Of a DNA stretch of 64,000 nt, positions 48,258 through 58,800 are shown in pieces. The stretch is from Liolophura sinensis (Eukaryota > Mollusca > Polyplacophora > Chitonida > Chitonidae): the NCBI RefSeq assembly GCF_032854445.1, contig NC_088296.1, positions 9,522,706 through 9,586,705 on the forward strand, given 5' to 3'. Numbering within the stretch: the first letter of the stretch is position 1; each line of letters begins with the position of its first letter. The notes beneath the pieces were generated by a model. The model was given only the letters and a program-made list of their open reading frames with translations. It searched no databases and was not told the origin of the DNA. The translations under genes and the position numbers were made by a program.

Positions 48258-50057
48258 TGTAGTAGGTCACATTTTTATGCATAGATATGCTCATAAAACA
48301 TTGAATGACTCGAGAACGGGTTACACAGAGTCAGGGGGCTAAAGGGCTATGGTGGCGGGCCCACCCCCCACCAACCCCCACCCATCGGGGATTTCCCATG
48401 TAATAGCGCTATTAGTTAATAGCCTTTCGATTTGACGTCTCGGAAAGGGGATTAAACGTCCGTCTTAACTAATCTAAAATTAAGAGTTAATATGTGATAT
48501 TAGTGTTTAATTTTAATAGGTCGTCGAACAACTGTAAAACGCATAGTTTTCTTCTGTGACGCTGTAGTGCGCGCGTACTTGATATATGTTTTATGAGCAC
48601 ACATACACCAATAATTGTGACCTTATAAAGGGAAAAACAAATGACTTCACAGCTTTGAAAAGTTTTGATAAAGGCTTGAAGGAGTTTTACGAGTAATTTC
48701 CCATTACATCGTACATAAGCACTCCAGCGATTTAGATCTCTTTGTGTAGCTGTATAGCCCACTTGAGTCTCTTAATAAATACCATACATAATTCAATATC
48801 TATGCAGATTTTTTTGAATATAGGTCAAAGTTCACTACCACAGTAAACTATGGAATATGAAATTATCTTCCATTCTGATGAGTCCGGTTGCATGCACATT
48901 CGCGCAGAGAGTTTTCTATTAAAGTATACGTTGTGTTTGTGTTGTGGTGTAGCGTCATATGGCGACGTGATAGAATGACGTCATAAGGTGACGTCATCTA
49001 AGTAGAAATTTCTCCGCACGGAGGTTTATTACAGCGATATTATAAGTTTAAAACACACAAATTCAGTCAGCATGTCGGCACATATTTGATAACCTTAGGG
49101 TATTGTGCAGTCGAATTCGGTCACTGAGCTACCTTTTCCCGCGTAACATAGACTCGAGGACAAGCTGAACTGACGACATTGCAATGCATGAGCAATATGT
49201 CATCAGTTTGCACTCAAAGCACTATCGCAGAGGTAGAAAATACCAATAGAGTGCACAACCTTAATCGTTCAGAGTTACTTTAGGCCGTAAAGGTTTTCAC
49301 CCTAACGAAAACACGACTTTTTCCATAGGTTACTTCCCTTTTCAAGGACATGTCTCTCTTGAGGGTAGGTATCTGTTCTTCATTTTTGCATAAAAGCGTG
49401 TGGGACTATGGAAAGTATTACCGTTTACTTTGTCAGTTTCTCAAGTCAATTGCAACATGATTCAAAAGTAATAAACCTGATTTTACAGATGGATTAGCCG
49501 AGGTTAATCACATCGGTTGTTGAAATTACACCACACCGGTAGCTCCAAATGCTCTAAATGTTAATCACAAATTACGTACATATCCTATATCAACTATATA
49601 ATCCAGGGACAAGCTATAATGTCGTGAATGTTCGATTTGTCTATTTATTGTTAAAGGAAAAGACAAAAACAATACATGTTGACATCAATATAATGACAGT
49701 TTCGCTCTAATTTGAAAGATAATTTTCAGTAGTTCTGTAATTTTTTTTTGTTTTTAGTGTGAACAAATAGCAATTGTATTATACGTTGGATTTTCCTACT
49801 TCAGGCATTGTGGAACGTCAACGGGTCTAAACAGCAGAGACGCACGCTTCGGAACATACCCGCGTCACGACTCGCGTCACAAAACTCCACCTTGGGCGAC
49901 ACCATTTTAAAGTAGGGGGTTATCACACGTATTCAGGCCACAGATTCAATAACGCAGACGACAACAAACTCATGCTAATTGCTTTACCCCTCCGCTTTGT
50001 GTGTGTGTGTGGTCCTTTCCATGACGCTCTCGAAGTGCTTTTGACAGCGGACGAGAG
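48129..50057. other. Gene-free stretch after the P450
   Basis: Poly-T at 48228 and a C-rich patch at 48360-48385. A slightly GC-rich patch at about 49800-50040 has no clear gene. Confidence 0.5.
48228..48255. repeat. Poly-T tract
   Basis: About 27 consecutive T downstream of the P450 gene. Confidence 0.9.
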
Positions 50058-50215
50058 AGCAGTGATCGCAGTCTCGTCGTGATCGCAGTCTCGTCGTGAT
50101 CGCAATCTCGCAGTGATCTCTGTCTCGTCGTGATCACAGTCTCGTCGTGATCACAGTCTCGCAGTGATTTCTGTCTCGCAGTGATCCCAGTCTCGCAGTC
50201 TCGCAGTGATCGCAG
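50058..50215. repeat. 17-bp minisatellite
   Basis: About nine copies of GTGATCGCAGTCTCGTC with CGTC/GCA endings and ATCGCA/ATCACA/ATCTCT variants. Confidence 0.88.
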
Positions 50216-50311
50216 TGAGGGAGTCCTGGGTCACTGTGCAAGAACTGAAAATGTGAAACAAATAGTATGCGTATATCATGCGACTAGAAATCATTGTGTG
50301 TGTGTAATTAT

Positions 50312-50490
50312 ACTATCTTCCTGCGGCATGGCGAGTCCATGCCGCCAATGTCCTGCCGCCACTGAAGAATCATGCCGAAGACACCTGGCACGACACCTCA
50401 CCCAGTCACATTATACCCACACCAGGCCAACCGTCAAGCTTTATTGCTCTAACCCCTCAGTGATCAGCGCCAAGTGAGGCAGCAAAACAT
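50312..50490 (-). mobile_element. SINE-C middle part
   Basis: CCGCCACTGAAGAATCATGC, ACACCTGGCACGACACCTCA and CAGTCACATTATACCCACAC in reverse. Confidence 0.8.
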
Positions 50491-50680
50491 ACCTCTAACC
50501 TGTAGGCAACCGAAGAATATCTGTCTTGGTTCTGGTAACATTTGTAGGTAAACTTGAACTTGAAACCGCGTGCACGAACACTGAATTCGATTTAGTAACC
50601 GCTTTCATAGCATATATGACTTGCAAAGTTTTTGCGAAGATATACTATTCTGAAACAGTAGGTGACTTTCGACTTCCCTA

Positions 50681-50880
50681 GTTGACTAAATTTTGTCCTT
50701 GCCTCGTTTCCCTTGTCGGATATCTGAGTGTTGACTAAATTTTGTCCTTGCCTCGTTTCCCTTGTCGGATATCTGAGTGTTGACTAAATTTTGTCCTTGC
50801 CTCGTTTCCCTTGTCGGATATCTGAGTGTTGACTAAATTTTGTCCTTGCCTCGTTTCCCTTGTCGGATATCTGAGTGTTG
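50681..50880. repeat. 49-bp tandem repeat, four essentially identical copies
   Basis: GTTGACTAAATTTTGTCCTT, GCCTCGTTTCCCTTGTCGGA, TATCTGAGT repeated at 49-base spacing. The lack of divergence implies recent amplification or a collapsed or expanded assembly. Confidence 0.94.
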
Positions 50881-51063
50881 ATTAACTGTTTATCTATGAA
50901 TAGATATGAAGATATGAATATCAAATAGTGTTAGATGTGGTTCATTTATATTAAATACCGTGTACTTTTTCATTTAGTATGTATGGTCCCTGTCATTATT
51001 TATTAAATGTTACTGTTTATTAAATGTGTTGAAAACACAGTAATTGAGTAATTCTACACAAGT

Positions 51064-51257
51064 GGCATTTAATATATTGCGATTAAAATCACATCATTTT
51101 TTGCCTAGTTCTGCATAAGCCATGATGCTAGGTGGCGTGTATAATTTGCTACTATGATCTACATGGACAGTTAGAATAAAAACCATTAACTGACAAGAGA
51201 CCTGATTTCATTGGTTGTAACCCTTTACTAATTACCACAATGTCCATGTTGTAGACT
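51064..51257 (+). mobile_element. Repeat D
   Basis: ATATTGCGATTAAAATCACA, ATAAGCCATGATGCTAGGTG and TACCACAATGTCCATGTTG. Confidence 0.82.
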
Positions 51258-53080
51258 TTTATGTTATATGGCAACGAAAGAACCAGTTATCCGGCATCCA
51301 GATTCCCCAGATGGTGCCCACAAACATGCCCGCCCAAACCACGTGCGGTTAATGGCTCCTCTGTTTGACAGTAGTGTTTAACAAGTGTTAATAGGCCATG
51401 TAGTCTGGTTTATCGCTTTTCTACTGCAAGGCCTTCCCTGACACGTGCAAGGCACCTGACACACGAAGAACAATCCCTAGCGTAAATAAACGCCATTGAT
51501 AACATTCTAAAACAGACTATGCTGAGAAGGCGGCTCTAACGTTATTGACGGCCGTTTTATTCCCCATATTAGGAATGACCATACAGTATGCTCCCCATAC
51601 AATCCCTGTTTTGGGGGTTTTCTTTGGCCTTTTCTATGGTAGTTTTTTTTTTGTTCGTTCTACAGCATGTTGAAACATTTTTTTCTGATTTTGTGGCCTA
51701 CAAGTTAAAACAAAACTATACCAATAGGGGTCTATATATGGACATGAAAGTTGATGCCAAAAACGTATGGAAATTCTCAAGATGACGACGGTTAAAACAC
51801 AAATGTTGCGATAACAACAGCCGTTAAGTGGTGGAAGTCATGTTAGGGAATTCAAAATGGCTGTTAATTACAGCAAAGGCGATATTCCTCTGCCTTGCCG
51901 AAAAAGAATTTAGTATCTGTGATAAGAATATTATAGCTATAGGCTTGACAAGACATGTCTGTGGTGAAATATACAAGGAAATGAACATCGATGGAAGCGT
52001 GTCAAAACATTTTGGCACCAACACACACGGCGATCTGGACTGTACAGCACGTGTCCGGTGTCAGCAGCTTATCACGGGTGGCTGAAGTGATATCTTGCCC
52101 GAGATGGGCCATTCAGTGTGAGTTCGGGTGATGGTGGGCAGGTGCACAAAGTCCGTGGGCAAAGAGGTGGAACCCGTGTCTTCCATTGTCAACGGGACTC
52201 ACAAGATGAGATGGTTAAATTATGGCCCAATGCAACAATCAGGCCCTTGACCACTGAGGTTGCGAGTTCGAATCCAGCTCTCTGTGTTTCTATCAAGACC
52301 TTATGCCAAGACTTTTGTCAGGTAAATGTCGAAGATCTGAAGTTTTCTACACCCAGGGAACCTCGATTCCCTCACCAACGCGAAAAATTCTTGGGCACGG
52401 CGTTAAACTCCAGTCAAATAAATGAATTGAAATTCTCTAAAGTGAATATTAGCCTGATTACAAAGTTACGGTTTTGGTAATTTCTAAGTAAGTTCCAAAA
52501 AGTGGATACAGATGTGAGGATTACAGATCAGACCATCGCTCTTCACCAGGTGACCTATACCTGACACACCTGACAAGGAACAGATCAGTATTTGACAAAT
52601 GCCAATGTGATGGCGGTTCCAAAAACTATTTCTCACACGACTGAACCACGTTCAAATTTGTCAGACTGTTGCAGTATTTATGTATTAGTTCGATTGTTAT
52701 TTTACGCCGCACTCAAGAATATTTTACTTATATACTTATGCAGGCGGCCTGCATAAATCGGGCATAGTACGTCCGGGGTAATCCCACGAATGCCCATAAA
52801 ATATCTAAAAGAAGACCTTATTCTGCAGTTACATTCGCCTACAGTTTATCGGATGGGGCGGGGGGGGGGATTAAGTATGCTTTCATTTGTTCTTATTTGT
52901 AATAATGTAATAATACTTCAAATGAAAGCTAAAATGTAACGTCCGGTTCATGTGACTGTCAGCAATAAACTATAAGTAATAATGAATTTTTGTTTTAGAA
53001 TTTTAAAGAGAGCCCGTGCGCTTAAATGTAAAAATTCTAATATGATGGACTTTCTTAACCATAAAGGTTGTTTTCAGCTT
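51258..53080. other. Gene-free stretch
   Basis: Includes a SINE-like relic at about 52235-52430: a tRNA-like GGTTGCGAGTTCGAATCC box B and a tail CACGGCGTTAAACTCCAGTC related to SINE-A but with a different body. Nothing coding is supported. Confidence 0.45.
52675..52793 (-). mobile_element. SINE-A 3' fragment, diverged
   Basis: TTTTACGCCGCACTCAAGAA and GGCGGCC..GGGCATAG..CCACGA in reverse orientation. Confidence 0.75.
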
Positions 53081-53094
53081 TATTATTCACAAGT

Positions 53095-53360
53095 GGAGGC
53101 CTCCGTGGCTCAGTTGGTTAGCGCGCTAGCGCAGCATAATGACCCAGGAGTCTCTCACCAATGCGGTCGCTGTGAGTTCAAGTCCAGCTCATGCTGGCTT
53201 CCTCTCCGGCCGTAAGTGGGAAGGTCTGCCAGCTACCTGCGGATGGTCGTGGGTTCCCGCCGGGCTGTACCGGTTTCCACCCACCATAATGCTGGCCGCC
53301 GTCGTATAAGTGAAATATTCTTGAGTACGGCGTAAAACACCAATCAAATAAATAAATCAA
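53095..53360 (+). mobile_element. Full-length SINE-A with perfect 14-bp target duplication
   Basis: 266 bases from GGAGGCCTCCGTGGCTCAG to AAATAAATCAA, flanked by TATTATTCACAAGT at 53081-53094 and 53361-53374. The head holds pol III box A (TGGCTCAGTTGG) and box B (GAGTTCAAGTCC). This is the best reference copy in the window. Confidence 0.95.
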
Positions 53361-54094
53361 TATTATTCACAAGTAACAGATCGTGTATTAATAAAGATTT
53401 TACAAAAAAATTCAACTATAGATGATTAAAACGACAAATGGGTGTGACCTCAGAGTTCCTGCCATTGGCTGTGTTGCGGTCCTAATAACCCATATAATGC
53501 AATTCACATATTTGAATATTCATTTACTTCCACGTCAAAGAAGTTTAGAGATAAGAATAATAATACTCTTCAGTCTAGATCTATCTGGAGACGCTCACTT
53601 CAATTTTGAACATATTCCTTTAAAGTATATTTTTTCTAATATTATCTATGTCAATTTTGAACACTATAACTAACTGCCAACTTCCGTTCTCCTGTCTGTT
53701 TAGTGGTTATCATATCAGGCGAATTACACGTATACACTTACTCCCCATCTGTTACTCTGTCTGGCACGTGTTGTGGTGTGTCACGTGACAGACGCAGGCT
53801 TTCACATGTTTTCGGAGCTTACCAATTATCATATAAACCTTTCGAGTCAATGAAGAGATAGAGGGATCTTGATACACCGGTCTTCAGTTTCGGTATACCT
53901 CCCGTGGATTCGGCTGGCGGCCGTTTGAGTATCCTCGTTCGTCTGAACAAGGTTTGTACGCGTACAGTGTGCTCAGCGCTGAGGATAGACCAGACTGTAA
54001 GTACAAACCTTATGGCTTGTTTGTAATTCACGGAGAGACAAGGTGTAAAGTCTTGGGATTTAGCGGCAGTAAGCAATTTTTACCCTTATTAATC

Positions 54095-54352
54095 ATTTAT
54101 TCATTTGATTGGTATTTTACGTCATATTAAAAAACATTTCACTTACACTACGGCGGCCAGTATTATGGTGGGAGGAAACTAGGGACAGCCCGGGGGGAAC
54201 CCACGACCATCCGCAGAATTCTGGCCGATCTTCCCAGGTACGGCCGGGGAGGACGTCAACATGAGCTTGAACCCACGCCGATCGCACTGGTGAGAGGCTC
54301 CTGAGCCATCGTGCAGCCCAAGCACCGTTAAGCGCTAGGTCACGTAAGACCC
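54095..54352 (-). mobile_element. SINE-A, near full length
   Basis: Reverse orientation, with a possible ATTAATC duplication at 54088-54094 and 54353-54359. Moderately diverged, with an AA-rich change in the tail motif. Confidence 0.85.
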
Positions 54353-54540
54353 ATTAATCCTGTTAGTCGGGTGACAGTGTTACTGGAATTACAGCATGAC
54401 AAGATGTCTGTCTTAACTGTCTTCAGTTAAGACAGAAACGCTGAAATAGCCAAAAAAAAACTAACAGGTAAGTTGAAAGCAGGGCTGACATTTTAGGTGA
54501 AGCATTTGTAATTGCCATCTGTTGTAGCTTAGGAAGAGAT

Positions 54541-54870
54541 TGAATGAATGAATGAATGCTTGGAGCTTAACGTTGTATCGGTACGTTTTTACCAGTACAA
54601 TTTTTCATTCATATGATGACAAGGCGTCATTAGGTTGTGTACATATACTGTGTCTTCCTCCAGAGTGGTGCCGCCACTGAAGCATCATGCCGAAGACACC
54701 AGACATGACACCTCGCCCAGTCACAGTATACTGACACCGGGCCAACCAGTAGTGTTTCCTTGCTCTGATTTCCCAGTGCAGAGCACCAGCGAAGCAGCAA
54801 GAACTACAGTTTTAAAAGTCTTTGGTATGACCCTACCTGGGCTTAACCCAGTGTCTCACGCTTCGAAAAG
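54541..54870 (-). mobile_element. SINE-C, full length, reverse
   Basis: (TGAA)n then GCTTGGAGCTTAACGTTGTA, CCGCCACTGAAGCATCATGC and a terminal tRNA-like part CCTGGGCTTAACCCAGTG. Lies about 900 bases upstream of the A2M start codon. Confidence 0.85.
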
Positions 54871-55769
54871 AGCGTGAAAATACTTTTTTACGATGTACGA
54901 TAGATAATCAGGAGTAGGTAAGTTGCTCGAAAGACGTAACACACATTGCACAAACGAATCACGTGCTAATAATCAGGTTAGTTAAGGTTAAGCCATAGTT
55001 AAAAACAGGGAACAGCATACTTCAAACATTTATTTGCATGTGACAGTATAAGCCTATTACAAGCCGTCAAACTTTAAATTAAGCCTTAGCTGAAGTGCCA
55101 AGAGTATCGACTAAGTTAACTGCCAAAAATGTTACTTCGTTTTTCAGCACAATATTTCACGTTTTTTGTTTCGCTGTCAGATAATTGAGAGTACTGCGCA
55201 GAACAAGGTGGCATTTGTTTACGACAGTACAGTGAATGGAGCAGTGGAAATGCATTTACTATAGCAGATGAAGTGGAAGAGAAACACCGACCTGTTTAAC
55301 AAGACACAGTGAAGGGCGTTTCATCTTGGCGCGTACATGGTACTTTGGGTAATGCTCGCCATGCTTGCAGTTTGTGTTTTTTCTGATGGACACTGAACGC
55401 TGGGATGGAGTTCTGAAGGCGACGTCGGATTAATTCTGCTTGTAAGATTCGTGTGCCTTATCCGAGAACAAGTGTATATCTTTCTTACCACTGCATAAAT
55501 AATACTTGTTGCTGTTAGTAAGATTACTTGAATAATGAAGACGATTACCACTTTGCTAAGGCTGTCGGATCGGGATTTTGTCAAACTATTTTAAGATTAC
55601 TGTCAATCGATGCATTATTCAAGCTGATTCATTTGACTTTATTCGCTGCATCGAATCGTGGCATCTCGTTAACGACCGACGCAAATTCTAAACCTGTGTC
55701 ACGCAGTCTTGTGATGAAAAGAACTACCTTCAACAGAAACAATATGGAATCGTATTCTGTTGTGAGATT
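54871..55769. promoter_or_regulatory. Presumed promoter and 5' untranslated region of the A2M gene
   Basis: Unique sequence between SINE-C and the start codon, inferred from position only. I can identify no TATA box or transcription start with confidence. Confidence 0.3.
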
Positions 55770-55855
55770 ATGACCCGAACAGACGACATGACTTCCCACG
55801 TGACTTTCTGGATATTTTTTCTCGCCGTTTGTCCATGGAGTGTGAGTACAAATGA
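55770..55855 (+). CDS. A2M-family exon 1, signal peptide
   Basis: ATG at 55770, with a second in-frame ATG at 55788 that may be the real start since it places the hydrophobic core (VTFWIFFLAVCPWS) near the N-terminus. The donor is TGA|GTAAGT at 55856. The two leftover bases GA plus T of the next exon make Asp, so the mature protein begins about STND-GYLIVAP. Another donor, GTGAGT at 55842, would give the wrong phase. Confidence 0.7.
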
Positions 55856-58800
55856 GTAAGTAGGCAGTGTTTTTCTGATCATTTGTAAATGTGATTATAC
55901 TGTTATAACTGTAGGTGACTTTATGTATCTGTGGGTTTTAAAGCATACAGAATCAATTCTGAATTGCTGGTGAGAGAGAAAGGCTTTGTCTAGTCAAAGC
56001 TGAATTTTAGGTATGGCAGATTTATTCAAGCGTAACCAAAGCTGAGGATTTAACCCAGGGAACTCTATCACCACTGTCAACCAATCAGCGTCGATTCCTT
56101 ATCCATTTAATCTGGTTTTGTGTTATGTGTCATGACCAAACAGGATTGTGAGTAAATGAACACAGGTGACGTCTAATAATTCTCAACTATCATCACTGCA
56201 TTTTTTTTACCTAATTCTGATAAAGCCATGATCCTAGGTGCGTGCACTTTGCTACGTTTAGGCATATCCATGAACAAAAATGTATACATGAGGTAAATTG
56301 ACAAGCGGCCGGGTTTCGCCCTTAATACGTGTGACGATTTGCCAACTAGCACACTGTGGTCAGAGCTCTGCTTTTGCTTTCTACGTTGTAAGTCTTTCAC
56401 TGTATTGTATTTTTCTTGTAGAACAGTTCGTAAAAGCACAGCAGTGGAAACAGCAGAGTTATCAGAAGGCGTTTATAGTTTTACGGGCAAAAAGATTAGT
56501 ATGCCAGATACTGTACCGTTGTTTTGGAATCGAGCCAAAACAAATTTTTCTGTCGCTGTGATAGAAATTTTCACTAAGTGCAGATTGACACAAGCAAAGC
56601 TAAGCATGTAATCTACCTAGTTTGATCTTATAAGCTAGTGTGGGAACATAACTTTAGAGCATTATAGTTGGAATTGTTACTAACCATTCACGCAGAACAA
56701 CAATCATGGCTGGAGCTCTACTTATAGTTAGTTACATATTTGACATCGCGCTCAAAAATTTTATTTTGGACTTTTACTTCGTTAATTGTAAATATTTCCC
56801 GTGGATACACCTGAATATACATGTATAATATTCTATTCTTCGAGAGAAGACTTATTTATTTAATAATATTTTATGGCGATTTAATAGAGTTAAATGGAGC
56901 AAACCGTGCAAAACCACAGACCTTTGTAAAGCACTTGGCACACCTGCTCACTTATACCTGAATATACATGTATAATATTCTACTCTTCGAGAGAAGACTT
57001 ATTTATTTAATAATATTTTATGGCGATTTAATAGAGTTAAATGGAGCAAACCGTGCAAAACCACAAACCTTTGTAAAGCACTTGACACACCTGCTCACTT
57101 ATACCGCAACAGTGAAGTGGAATTACATAGAACATGGTGGCAAACTCACCTTGACGTCAGGGTACCTCTCCCTTGCAAAATGAATTAACCAGTGTTAATA
57201 CTCTTGTCATCATTGGGTAATACGTTTCTTCGCAAAACGTCATCTAAGGGGCAGGAATAAACAAAAGATTACAAAGCTTGGATCCAAATAACTGTAGACG
57301 GGAAAGACTTTTCAGTACAGCAGCTTCCAAAATTTCGAAATTTTTATCAGTTTGTCGGTGATAGTTTTCGTTTTCTCATCAAAATCTTTATTATCTTGTG
57401 GATTTTGTTGGTCTATTCATTTCATATCTTCATCAAAAAAAAAATATTATGACGGTGAAGGATTTGTAATTATTGACTGTTTACACTGGCCTACATATTC
57501 ATTGTTATTGGAGCCACGCATACTATGGTTTTGAAACGGTATAGACCAATCGTTGAGATTGACGTCAAGCGCAACACAGACAGACATGCAGACATGTGGT
57601 TTCATCTTCCGACGTATTATCAGGGGCGGCATAAGTGAGGTGTATGGAATTTTGACAAGACTGCTGCTTAGCGGTGTTAAGACATGTAAACAAGACGCCC
57701 AGATGGCTGAGCACTTAACTAGAGGGCAGACCTGGCTGCTTGAATCAAGTGCCGATCACAGAGAGTAAATCACGACGGCGGCAGCAGAGTGTCTATTTAC
57801 ATTACCTTCACACTGTCTAACAGGCCTCAGGGATTCAACTGTGGTGTATTTCTGGCCACGTTAGTGGTTAAGGTGCCCTTCTTGTATACAGCTGCCTTTT
57901 TACATACACATGCTCCTTACCCCATCCTCGACACAAGAGCCTCTCACCAATGATGTCGCTATGGGTTCAAATCCACCTCATGCTGGTTTCCTCTACGACC
58001 GCACGTGGGAAGGCTGTCTAGAACCTGGGGATGGGGGTTGGCTTTCCCCGGGCTCTCTCGTCGTTGACGGCTGACTGACGGAGCGGCTTACATAGCTGCA
58101 TGTAGCAGGGGATTTGCATGAGGTGCATATCAACCGGAATGGCGTGCATTTTTGAAATGTGCATTAAAACTTGTTAGTCAGTTGTTTAAATAAGACCCAT
58201 TAAATCATCTTTAACTTGTCCGTACAAATATTTAAAACGACAGCAATACAATGCTATATATACACGAGCAGTAATGTGGCTTTTTGACTCATTTCCTGTT
58301 GTATTCCTGCATAAAGCGGGATTACTGATGGTGGCTAAGCATTTTTGAGACCTGGTACCCTTGTATTTATTTATGTTATTTGATTGATGTTTTACGCCGC
58401 ACTCAAGAATGTCTCATTTATACGACGGCAGCCAGCATTATGGTGGGAGGAAACCGGGGGAAACCCACGACCATCCAGAGGTGACTGGCAAACCTTCCCA
58501 CCTACGGCCGGAGAGGAAGCCAGCATGAGCTGGACTTGAACTCACAGCGACTGCATTGGCGAGAGGCTCCTCTCATTACGCTGGTCACAGCGCGTACTTA
58601 ACGTGATGATAGCACGGTATTTGAATACATTAGTAACATCTAATACATTTGCAATTAACATCACTGCATATTTTTAAAGCTTATTCTGCTAAGGCCGTGG
58701 TGAACCAAGTGAAAGTGTAAATTTGCTACACGAATACATGAATGGTTGAATAAAACCCTTAGTGAGGTAGACATGGGACCATATTTCATTTGCATCGTGT

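Noticed and set aside
53095-53190. tRNA gene
   Set aside because: Box A and box B are present but there is no cloverleaf or acceptor stem pairing; it is the head of a SINE. The same applies to the SINE-B and SINE-C heads.
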